Source: Apostichopus japonicus (taxonomy: Eukaryota > Echinodermata > Holothuroidea > Aspidochirotida > Stichopodidae). From it: 64,000 nt of DNA. Positions within the stretch are counted from its first letter, which is position 1. The number at the start of each line of letters is the position of its first letter. This document shows, one piece after another, positions 34,394 through 45,376 of the stretch. The translations under genes were made by a program, and so were the position numbers. Under the pieces are notes generated by a model. It searched no databases. It saw nothing but the letters and a program-made list of their open reading frames with translations, and had not been told where the DNA came from. The stretch lies in NCBI RefSeq assembly GCF_037975245.1, contig NC_092580.1, positions 28,735,501 to 28,799,500 of the forward strand, in the 5' to 3' direction.

Positions 34394-36373
34394 CATTGTC
34401 ACGAAATCTAAGAGATCTAGATAGTAAACAGATGCACATTTGGTGAATTCCTGTGTAGTCAATACAACACTTTTAGCTTTACAAACTACTTCAGACATTG
34501 AATATTAGATCAAACAATGTGTATCTGATAAAATGTCCCAACTCCCACTGAGTAGGAATTATTACATTACGGCATTGGAAAAAGTAGACAAAATTAAATA
34601 TTATTTCGCATTTTGGCCGATATGGTATATAATTGAGTGACTATGGGGTGAGAGGGGGGGGGGGGTGAACTAGTGATATTTAAACCACCAAGACATATAT
34701 TGAGAGTCAACTCATGCGACAACAGTCGGCTTTAATAGCTAACCTGTTGCAGCTTGAAAACCTTTACAAACAAATGTCGAATTTCAATGTGGCAATATTA
34801 CATTTTAAGCTCTATAGAGTTCAGAGCCATCAACCAAGAGCTGTTTTCCTGCTAAGTTATATAAACCAACGCACATGACAAACAAATATTAAAAGACGAA
34901 TATCAATAAGATGATTCGAACCTAGTATTAGTCAGTAATAGGCCTATTACTTGTGTCAATACCTCTCTGGCTAATTCATATTTGGCGACGTCATTGCATT
35001 CTTTTAAGGGGTGGTTCCCTTTGTTCGTCTCACTCGTCGCTTGTAGTACGTTACAGACGTGTTCTTCTGTCGTCAATTCGCCGTTCAATGTAACATCAAA
35101 CAGTTGCTCAGTTACAACAAGTGGTGCGAGTTGTTACTTTTACACTTGACGCAACGACGGCGTTAATATCGTGGAATGAAAGGTAAAGCCTGCGTTGGGG
35201 AGGCAGGCGTAATTCTTTGTGATTCCAGAACAGCTATGCTGTTACGATGAGCACATACTATGTGGGCACACAAGAAATTACGAAGACGAGAAGGAGTAGA
35301 CGTTTAAACTAACGCATAATATCCCTGTTCTGCTCGAAACCAAAAACGGAGGGATTTAAATCCTACAAGACTGACTTAATGTACCGGTAAATAAAAGATT
35401 AATATTTACGCCTTAGCGCGAGTAGGGTACCTCTGATTGGCCGACTTCCGCTGGGCTCCTCTTAGTACGGTTTGTCACATCCCAGGGCAGTCGGTAACAG
35501 ATTGTAATTCAGGGTCCAAGATAGGTATTACGTGGGTTCTTGTCAAATAATATAGTATCCAAGGGTAAATTATAATTTCAATGAAAAGGTGAATCAAAAG
35601 CCGGAAACACTAGTAATAGACCATGGACCGTGGTGTGTCCTGAACGAATGAAGTTAAAACATGTTGCCGTAAATTCCAGGCATGTGTCCGGACCCAATGT
35701 AAGAAAAACGCGGAGGACCACGTAGGGAACAGAGCGAGCCACTTAATTGAATATAAGTATGTAAATTGTCGACATCGGTCAACTATAAAATTTGACATAC
35801 ATATGCATTTTGTAACGTAACAAATTATATACGAAACGGGCGGGGCTGAGCTGGCTAAAGAACATAGATTTAAAAATATAACCGATCCTAGCCTAGCGAA
35901 GGAGTTTGATGACAAAATTTCAAATAACATATCGAACATACTATTACATATAATTGAAAATGATGGAATATTTAGTGCAAGAATATCGCTTGGTAAGTGA
36001 GTTTTAATTAATTTTGTGTTGATTTTTGGTCGTAACAATAGGTAACAATGCATTTAGTGTTTGGTCGTATGTAATCTGCTGTGACATCGTGAAAAACGGC
36101 GCAAAATGCGAACCTTGTTTGGGAGTAATATACATGACATCAACTATATTGGATGACTAACTATTTTCTATAACTTGTCTAATGTAAATATAAACATAAG
36201 CAATTAAGTTTGGCCTAAAAATTGAAACTTGGCCTTTACTATAAAATATCAATTTTTAATAACCTCAAAGAAACTAACGTGTTGAAGTAAAATATCAATT
36301 AGATAATACGAGCGTAGATTAGTCGGTAATTTAGTTTTCTTTAGATCTCTGTGAATGGCATATTCATGTTAAG
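34394..36373. other. Inter-unit region within duplication copy 1
   Basis: Holds TRIM 5' flank remnants, a 12-base G run at about 34653-34664, exon-like block X at 34960-35125 and AT-rich decayed sequence. No convincing gene; the 147-residue minus frame ending at 35610 has no recognisable features. Confidence 0.5.
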
Positions 36374-36389
36374 ATGAAGATGAAGATGA
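36374..36389 (+). repeat. GATGAA filler at duplication junction
   Basis: Between copies 1 and 2 there are 16 bases of ATGAAGATGAAGATGA, absent from the outer ends of either copy. It looks like slippage filler made at the joining event. Confidence 0.85.
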
Positions 36390-39300
36390 AGATCAAATAA
36401 CTAACATCTAATTAAGTGTCCCAATGAGTAGGAATAACATCATTACAATAATTTCATCATTGACAACTTCTACAAACAAAAGTAGATTTTCAATGTTGCA
36501 ATATCACATTTTAAAAGACGAAAGGGTTACGAGCCATCAATCGATAAATGTTTTCTCGCAAAGTAATATATAGCAATGAGGTCAGCCTAGATGGTAACAT
36601 TCAGTATCTTTTAATTTCAAGGAAACAAATCACAAGAAGAGCTTCTCTACAAAATCCTTAAAGGTGTTTTCAGTAAAGTCATTGTTGCTACGGAATGTAT
36701 TCAAGAATGTTATCAGAGAAATATATTTGATAAATTTTACCTCATTATTAACCTGTACCTGGGGACTGACATTTAAACTGACCGATGTGTTTCCTAAATG
36801 TATGATGAGTCTCCTATGCTTTGTCTGAGAGGCCTTTAGTAAAGCAGTAAGTGGCCCACTACTCTAACTACATGACTGGAAGCAACAAGAAGAAGCAGAA
36901 GAAAAAACAACAAGAACAATGTAACGGTAGGGTGCCGACGAAATGTTAAAATGTGTTTTTTTTTTCATGTAAAGTTTTCAATTCACTTCGAACAGATGAA
37001 TAGATAGGTTAACATGTAAATTTCTTGCATTGAGTAATGATACCTCACTTGAATTGAAATATGACATGTGGCATATAAGTACACAAATTTCAACAATTTA
37101 GCAGGTAATGGATTGTTCAGAAGAATTATTGTCCGAAAATTGTACAGTTAACAAATTTGGACTTTTCTTTATCTTAATAATTTGCTTCAAAATGTTGAAG
37201 TGATTAAATGGAACCTCCATCATTTCATTAGTTCAGAGTATTCAGTCTAGTATAGTTTAAAGAAATGTCTTGTTTTCTAGATTCAAAGTAACGACTTCAA
37301 TTGTTGTTTTATACAATAGTTTGTAACTTGTTGTACAATAACTTAAACCAATTAACTTGTGGTTGTTCAGTAAGTTGAATGCTTAAATGTGCGGTACCCT
37401 TTGTATTCTCGAGTTCCCACTCACCGGTTATATTTTGCTGCAGATCAACGCCCTTGTATGTCGTATCCTAATGAAACATCAAACCGTTTGAGCATGAATC
37501 GGTTCTCAGCCAGGAGATCATGAATTCGAATACTTCTGATAATTATAAAAGCGGAAATCGTATCCAGTTGATTTCCCGTGTGATATCAAAAGCAACTCTT
37601 CGTTTGGCAAAATCATGCATACTATTAAAACTGTAATCACTGGGGGAATACTACATCGAACGGTTCACTAGTAGCATACAAAAGACATTGTTATCTAGCT
37701 ATTGTTACCTATTCAAGCCAATCTTTGAATAAAAACTAATTTCAAAGAATTACGTTGAAGGTGACAACAGACCTTGTGACAACAGACCTTGTGACAAATA
37801 TATCGAGAAATTACATTCGTCAAGGTTGCAATACTGAGCAAAATGGCGCTAGATATGAAAACAGCGGCCAGTGCCTGTGTTTAATCGATGACGAACTGTT
37901 TTCATCAGTTTAATGTAGTAGGAGTTGGTTTGACTGGCACAAATTATGATAAATGACATTATTAACCAGGATTTTCAGATATTTAATTTCACATGAATAT
38001 AGTATTTAAGTAATCAGTTTAGCGAAAGAGCAAAAGCATGACGTTCGCATTCAATAAAATGATATAAAGAATACTGTATTTTCATTGTCATATGATAATA
38101 ACAATGCAAGAGCAAATATAGGTTCCCTTGACATAATAATACCCGGGGATCCGTACGGCTTTCAACGGCCCGTACGTATTAATTGATGTTGTGTCTGTAT
38201 TGCAACGAGTCATATGTCGGATCAATCCTCACGGTGACGCGACTGACGTGCGGAAAGTTTTACCAATTATAATAGCAAAACATGTCAATGACTTGAATGG
38301 AAGACCCCAAATGACGACTTTGGCGACCTGTCCAAACATTTTCCCTTCCTGTCTATTGGTGGGTAGAAGTCTGTAAGATTTTGCGAGTCAGATGCTACAG
38401 AGAAAGACTATAAAGTCAAACATGTATGTTGACGAAGATACATATATGTTAATGTCGATAGAACTTTAAATGGTCATCTTTGAATTGATCCAAGCAAACA
38501 GAACACAAGAAGAAGTTCTCTGCTAAGTCCTGAAGAGGGTACTGGTAGCCATCATTGTCACGAAATCTAAGAGATCTAGATAGTAAACAGATGCACATTT
38601 GGTGAATTCCTGTGTAGTCAATACAACACTTTTAGCTTTACAAACTACTTCAGACATTGAATATTAGATCAAACAATGTGTATCTGATAAAATGTCCCAA
38701 CTCCCACTGAGTAGGAATTATTACATTACGGCATTGGAAAAAGTAGACAAAATTAAATATTATTTCGCATTTTGGCCGATATGGTATATAATTGAGTGAC
38801 TATGGGGTGAGAGGGGGGGGGGGTGAACTAGTGATATTTAAACCACCAAGACATATATTGAGAGTCAACTCATGCGACAACAGTCGGCTTTAATAGCTAA
38901 CCTGTTGCAGCTTGAAAACCTTTACAAACAAATGTCGAATTTCAATGTGGCAATATTACATTTTAAGCTCTATAGAGTTCAGAGCCATCAACCAAGAGCT
39001 GTTTTCCTGCTAAGTTATATAAACCAACGCACATGACAAACAAATATTAAAAGACGAATATCAATAAGATGATTCGAACCTAGTATTAGTCAGTAATAGG
39101 CCTATTACTTGTGTCAATACCTCTCTGGCTAATTCATATTTGGCGACGTCATTGCATTCTTTTAAGGGGTGGTTCCCTTTGTTCGTCTCACTCGTCGCTT
39201 GTAGTACGTTACAGACGTGTTCTTCTGTCGTCAATTCGCCGTTCAATGTAACATCAAACAGTTGCTCAGTTACAACAAGTGGTGCGAGTTGTTACTTTTA

Positions 39301-40531
39301 CACTTGACGCAACGACGGCGTTAATATCGTGGAATGAAAGGTAAAGCCTGCGTTGGGGAGGCAGGCGTAATTCTTTGTGATTCCAGAACAGCTATGCTGT
39401 TACGATGAGCACATACTATGTGGGCACACAAGAAATTACGAAGACGAGAAGGAGTAGACGTTTAAACTAACGCATAATATCCCTGTTCTGCTCGAAACCA
39501 AAAACGGAGGGATTTAAATCCTACAAGACTGACTTAATGTACCGGTAAATAAAAGATTAATATTTACGCCTTAGCGCGAGTAGGGTACCTCTGATTGGCC
39601 GACTTCCGCTGGGCTCCTCTTAGTACGGTTTGTCACATCCCAGGGCAGTCGGTAACAGATTGTAATTCAGGGTCCAAGATAGGTATTACGTGGGTTCTTG
39701 TCAAATAATATAGTATCCAAGGGTAAATTATAATTTCAATGAAAAGGTGAATCAAAAGCCGGAAACACTAGTAATAGACCATGGACCGTGGTGTGTCCTG
39801 AACGAATGAAGTTAAAACATGTTGCCGTAAATTCCAGGCATGTGTCCGGACCCAATGTAAGAAAAACGCGGAGGACCACGTAGGGAACAGAGCGAGCCAC
39901 TTAATTGAATATAAGTATGTAAATTGTCGACATCGGTCAACTATAAAATTTGACATACATATGCATTTTGTAACGTAACAAATTATATACGAAACGGGCG
40001 GGGCTGAGCTGGCTAAAGAACATAGATTTAAAAATATAACCGATCCTAGCCTAGCGAAGGAGTTTGATGACAAAATTTCAAATAACATATCGAACATACT
40101 ATTACATATAATTGAAAATGATGGAATATTTAGTGCAAGAATATCGCTTGGTAAGTGAGTTTTAATTAATTTTGTGTTGATTTTTGGTCGTAACAATAGG
40201 TAACAATGCATTTAGTGTTTGGTCGTATGTAATCTGCTGTGACATCGTGAAAAACGGCGCAAAATGCGAACCTTGTTTGGGAGTAATATACATGACATCA
40301 ACTATATTGGATGACTAACTATTTTCTATAACTTGTCTAATGTAAATATAAACATAAGCAATTAAGTTTGGCCTAAAAATTGAAACTTGGCCTTTACTAT
40401 AAAATATCAATTTTTAATAACCTCAAAGAAACTAACGTGTTGAAGTAAAATATCAATTAGATAATACGAGCGTAGATTAGTCGGTAATTTAGTTTTCTTT
40501 AGATCTCTGTGAATGGCATATTCATGTTAAG
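36390..40531. repeat. 4.14-kb tandem duplication, copy 2
   Basis: Near-identical direct repeat of 32231-36373. Beyond its right end the sequence continues GCGACGTCC as in the ancestral flank at about 25790, so copy 2 holds the original right junction and copy 1 the original left junction. Confidence 0.95.
38479..38552 (-). pseudogene. Orphan TRIM 5' fragment 3
   Basis: The duplicate of fragment 2 at offset 4159, with one substitution (GTACTGG here, GTGCTGG in copy 1). Same early frameshift and same downstream breakpoint. Confidence 0.75.
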
Positions 40532-43156
40532 CGACGTCCGTATCAGTATATGTATGTTTTAAGGAGTGCTTCTCTTTGGTCCTCTCGCTCAACGTTTCTG
40601 TTTACTTATATATGCCTACTGACATCAAAGTTCTGTGCAAAATACGTTCTTTCAACCATAGGAACTTATCAATTCGAACACGTTTGGTTTAATATATACA
40701 GAACCTACACTGTCAGTCAGGCTGGTTTCTCATGTGATATCGAGAGAAACTCTGTTGTAGTTAATAATGCATACGATTAATATATTATTGTCATGAGGAA
40801 ATGATTTATTACATGACTCATTACTAGCATGAAATACATAGAAGTGTTATGTCGATTATTAGTTTTTATTATCGGACTGAAAGTGAAATATAATCGAACT
40901 AGGGAAGGTTTGAATTGGTGAGTCAAATTAAACTATCAAGGAACCATTGTTATAGACGGATGAGAACCCTTTGCGACGTATATATTAATTTTGACGAAAC
41001 AGTTGTGTAATGAAAGGCATATTCCTACATTCCGACAGTAAAGAATGTAAGAAAGTTGCGCTATTTTGTTGACTCCAGAACCGTGCAGGCAATACACGGA
41101 TGCACCCACAAAACGCCTAAATGATTTTTGACCTCTAAATAGAAATAGAAAAAAGAAAATGGTTCCGGGTACTCGTGAACATTTATGAAATTATTAATTC
41201 ATAATTTATAATAATAAAACAAAAAATCTCATAGGAAATTTGTGAAACGGAATGCGTCGAGGTTTTTATTTGTTGGGAATCTTTGAGGTTTGGCTCTTGA
41301 AAGTCACATTTCCCACTGTTGCTCAAACTTCCGTCCCTTATAGACTCCATCCTCTTCCGTCAGCCTCTGCTTGGGTTGGTGGAACTATTCTGGACGAGTA
41401 CCTGAGCTCTAGAGATTTATTCTTATTGCTTGAACTTAATAGTTTCATCGTGTTTTTAGTTTACAATCGCCTCAATATTGACATCGAAAGGGTAAAGTAA
41501 GGTTAGGTCATAAAATCTTTTAAACTCTTATTTCTTATCAAAATGTTTCTACACTCGAATATACATGGACATATGAACGTAAAAGAAAAACATGCACAGA
41601 GTACACATATTCTTCCTTATAGTATACATAAATATCAATGGATATGATTACTTTCACGATAGTAAAATGTTTCTTCTACCCTAAGTTTCAAAACTAAGTG
41701 AGCCCATTTGCCCCCAAGTTCCAGAAGTGGTTAAATTAGCCAGTAACTATTCGGGTTATATTCACTGGAACCAGCTATCCCGTCAAATTTAATGGAGATA
41801 GAGAGAGAGAGGCAGAGATGGCGATGAGCAAATGAAAAATTTAATATTATGTTTGTATAAAAGTCAGTAACGAATATTTAAATTAGATTCTTACAAATTT
41901 TTCAATGGGATAATTCGAACATGATTGGAGAGTCACAGTTATTAAAATTAAGTTACAAGAAAGAACTGGTGATAACTGATAACATATATACCCCCCCACC
42001 CCCACAAAAAAGGGGGAAAAGAGAATAAATAACAACACGTAGAATGAAGAATCAGCAGTTGAAACAAATCAGATTGCTAAAAAGTCATTCATTGTACAAT
42101 CTTGTTTAGTTATTATTCATATGATTATTATTTATTATACTAACATGAACTTTGGACCTGTGTAACTCCATACCGTGCACAGGTTTGTGTGCATATGTAC
42201 AGTTTCTTCGACAAGTGAGGTTGGTGTATCGTGATGGTCACGTTTGCAGACGCTGAACGTTGGATGCTGTACATCATTTCGTGATGGACCCAATGAATTG
42301 TTGCGCAATAGACGCTCCAGCTTTAACTTTTACTCACGAGTTTGGCGAAAACAGCAAAACAGAAAATCACCAATCAATTGCAACAGCTTTTTTCTAATAT
42401 GTTTTTACGTCTACCTTTTATAGAAGTCAATAGTTAACAGACTGAAAATGAAAGTATAAAACTATATGAATTCTTTATTTACGGTCACGATTCGATTTAT
42501 GAACGAAATGATCCAGTAGATTTGACCTTAGCAATATGCAGATCAATGGCCTTTATTGATAGAAAAAAAATATAACTGCGGTTTAAAGCAATGAACAAAC
42601 TAGAAAGTTAAATTGGTCTACATATGGGCACGGACGAGAACATGATTTGGAAGCATAGAAACAGATTTCCATCGTATATACACAGAAAGAAAGAACCGAT
42701 ATCGAATTGTAAACAAGCTCATACTTTATTTCAATTTATTGTAAACATTTGGTAGTCTCAACGTTCGAAGACAACTTATGCAACATATGAAAATTCTACT
42801 TCGAGGAAATAATGTGCAGTAATTACATGCATGAGATTTCTTTGCAAAAGATACATCTACATGTCTCAGGCACGTTTAACCTAAGATCTAATAAGGTTTT
42901 GGTCATGATGTATAGATGGATGTAATGTAGTATATCAATTAAAATCATTACGTGTGAAAGAGGTAACTATGATATCATTAGCAAATGACAGTAAGAGTTT
43001 GCCCATGGCTCTCGCGATAATCTATTACTCATGCTTGAAAATAAAATTTTGAAATAATCGTAACTTGCATTTTCCATTTTAATTCCATTTTGCTTTGATG
43101 ATATCGATTGGTTTCAGGTCAGGCAGGTCATCATTGGCAGAGTAGTAATAACATTG
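40532..43156. repeat. 3' flank of TRIM-D, homologous unit flank
   Basis: Aligns with 25790-29909 minus the LTR-like insert. It provides the empty site for that insert (about 42619-42624) and for the hAT at 10296-12524 (GGTCAGGC at 43117-43124). No gene. Confidence 0.65.
42725..42740 (-). terminator. Paired poly(A) signals of TRIM-D
   Basis: Minus-strand AATAAA at 42725-42730 and 42735-42740, about 420 bp after the stop. Confidence 0.55.
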
Positions 43157-45376
43157 TCAAATGATCGTGGTCTCTAGTCCAAATGTATACAGTTTCCCGG
43201 TTCGTTCTGTTACCACCAGTAATTTCTCAGTCTGAGCTGACTCCAGTGTAGCCACACATTGGCTGTCGTTATCCATTGATCTTGTTGTCAGTTGCTGTCG
43301 GCCATCTTGACTGTACTGTACCAGGATACATCTCGCCTCTCCTGAGATAAACGCTTTCCACGTTATGTAAATGAATCCAAGCTTATCTGTACAAACACCA
43401 AACGGTCCCCAGTCACCATCATCAAGATTGGGTTTGGTAAATTCATACACCTTTTTATACAACCTGTTCTCCATTTTGACTGAAAATGCTCTCTTACTAT
43501 CATAGTAGTCAGTGACCAAGAGATTACCTCTATGCGCAGTAATATCCGTCGATGTCCCACACATATTTGGCAGTGTTGTTGTGTATTTGTAACTCAGCTG
43601 GTGATCAAACACATACACATATTTGCTCCATGTACCAACAATGATGCTTTGGTTGATAGGATCTGTAGCTACACAGCTCACATGCGGACGAGATGACCGC
43701 CTGTTGGTGGTGACCTTGCTGATGCTCCTCTTGTAGTATGAACCATCGCGAACATCGTAAATACCGATTTCATCTGAATTAACTATTACAACTTTAAACT
43801 TTGATAAAGTAGAGCAATAACGTACTGATTCCAACCCAGCCGGTGGAATCTGACTTTCTTGTATAAACTTTCCTTTGCTGCTGAAGATGGCAATGCAGGG
43901 GGAAGGAGCAACGTATGAGAACACAGTGTACGGAGTACTCCCGATTGTGACGATGCGTCCATCCCCTGTGTCTGTCATTCCAGAAATCCACCATCTCTTA
44001 GCAACGACTCCTTCAACATCAACAACAGACACTTCCTCTTCAATAACTGTGACTTTGTCAACTGTCACTTTAGTTATGTCACTGATGACAAAATCAGATA
44101 AACTTTGTAACTCTGGGAATTCCCTTTTCATTTCTAGTATGAGAGATTCACAAGCGGATCTGATATCTGGTATACACTGAACGCCTGTCCACTCGTCGTT
44201 AGATGCAAGAATAGAAGAAGTCGTTGCTGAACAACTTTCGTATCGCTTGATCAATAGTTCACAGTAATGCAATATTTCTTTAAGTTTATTTTCGTTTTGC
44301 GTGGTTAATAGTTCTTTAGATGCTTCCAAGTTTTTAAAGTTACCACGACAGCTTTCGGTTTTGCTTAAAAGTTCGGACTCAAGTTGGTCGAATGTGTGTT
44401 GTAGCTCGTTCAACTCCTTTTCAAATTTTCTGTCTGCTGTTTCAACAATATGATCATATTTCTGGTTTATTTTCTTCAGATCTTCATCTCTTTTAATATC
44501 TATTTGCTTTTTTTCATTACTTCTTCTTTTTTCTATATCTTTGGCGCCTGTGTCTCGTTCTTTAGTACTTTTGTCAATTCTTCCCTTGATTCTGCTTTCC
44601 TCTTGGTGGTACTGCATTTTTAAATTTTCTGTTTGTTTCGAGACGTTTTCTGTTAATTTCCTTAAAACAAGATTAACCTTGTTTGGTAATTCATATAATT
44701 GACTTCTATATTTGTTAAGTTCTAAAAGCTTCATTGCAAGCGATTGTCTTTCTTTCTTTGCGAAGTCAGCTACATCATGTAGGTCATGACCTTTGTGGTT
44801 ACTGTAGGTACAGGTAACACAAACTGGGATATTTCCACACGTACTACAACATAGCTGTGCCTGCTGCTTTAAATGGATATGGCACCTTGGATCTTCTGTT
44901 AGCGCGGCTAATTTTTCAAGTGTTAGGCTCTTTGCTTCCATAGTTCCCAAGTTCAGAATGTGTGGCTGATGATCAGTAAACATTGGATTACTCATATGAA
45001 ACTGTGAACACTGGTCACATAAAAAGTGTTTACATTTGAAGCAGTATGCAGTCGCTGTTTTCATCTCTGAACAGCTGATACATTTCTTTATGTCTTTCTT
45101 TTCAAACGATTTCTGCAATTGTATGTACTCAAGCATGCTTTTGGTGTGAAAATCTGTTTTGAAACCTTCCACTCCAGTATCTGGTATAGTACATTCTTGT
45201 TTACACATTGGACATTTCATTGTCTCGCCATGACTGGCTTGAATGACTGTTTTCAAGCAGTCACTACAATATCGATGAAGACATGGTAACAGCTTAGGTT
45301 CTTTAAATTGATCCAAGCAAACACAACATAAGAAGAAGTTCTCTGCCATGTCCTGAAGAGGGGTGTTGGAAGCCAT
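43157..45376 (-). CDS. TRIM E3 ubiquitin ligase D (RING/B-box/propeller)
   Basis: An intact 739-residue single-exon frame starting MASNTPLQDMAENFF, with complete C3HC4 RING and B-box ligands, a coiled coil rich in E and K and the propeller-like C-terminal half. Like TRIM-C it carries the APSPCIAI segment. Unlike C, in the later propeller it has a DYYDSKRAFSV stretch matching TRIM-A's DYYDNKRAFSV. It lacks the EPPEN/EPPKN segment of the others near VKMENRL. TTTACTTTCTAG just before the ATG is a good splice acceptor, suggesting a non-coding first exon. It is the most upstream TRIM in the array on the minus strand, followed in the window by single-copy sequence. Confidence 0.9.
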   Translation of the reverse strand: MASNTPLQDMAENFFLCCVCLDQFKEPKLLPCLHRYCSDCLKTVIQASHGETMKCPMCKQECTIPDTGVEGFKTDFHTKSMLEYIQLQKSFEKKDIKKCISCSEMKTATAYCFKCKHFLCDQCSQFHMSNPMFTDHQPHILNLGTMEAKSLTLEKLAALTEDPRCHIHLKQQAQLCCSTCGNIPVCVTCTYSNHKGHDLHDVADFAKKERQSLAMKLLELNKYRSQLYELPNKVNLVLRKLTENVSKQTENLKMQYHQEESRIKGRIDKSTKERDTGAKDIEKRRSNEKKQIDIKRDEDLKKINQKYDHIVETADRKFEKELNELQHTFDQLESELLSKTESCRGNFKNLEASKELLTTQNENKLKEILHYCELLIKRYESCSATTSSILASNDEWTGVQCIPDIRSACESLILEMKREFPELQSLSDFVISDITKVTVDKVTVIEEEVSVVDVEGVVAKRWWISGMTDTGDGRIVTIGSTPYTVFSYVAPSPCIAIFSSKGKFIQESQIPPAGLESVRYCSTLSKFKVVIVNSDEIGIYDVRDGSYYKRSISKVTTNRRSSRPHVSCVATDPINQSIIVGTWSKYVYVFDHQLSYKYTTTLPNMCGTSTDITAHRGNLLVTDYYDSKRAFSVKMENRLYKKVYEFTKPNLDDGDWGPFGVCTDKLGFIYITWKAFISGEARCILVQYSQDGRQQLTTRSMDNDSQCVATLESAQTEKLLVVTERTGKLYTFGLETTII

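Larger units (their letters stand above)
32231..36373. repeat. 4.14-kb tandem duplication, copy 1
   Basis: Starts AGATCAAATAACTAAC in the 5' flank of TRIM-C and ends TTCATGTTAAG. It matches copy 2 (36390-40531) at a constant offset of 4159, then 4158 after a G run that is 12 long here and 11 in copy 2. I found only a handful of substitutions, for example near 32297, 32485, 34108 and 34382. Contents: TRIM 5' flank, orphan TRIM fragment 2, block X and decayed flank. No intact gene. Confidence 0.95.

Noticed and set aside
35610-36053. 147-residue minus frame, duplicated at 39768-40211
   Set aside because: Lies in decayed flank; identical only because of the recent 4.14-kb duplication, and not open in the older copy near 24400.
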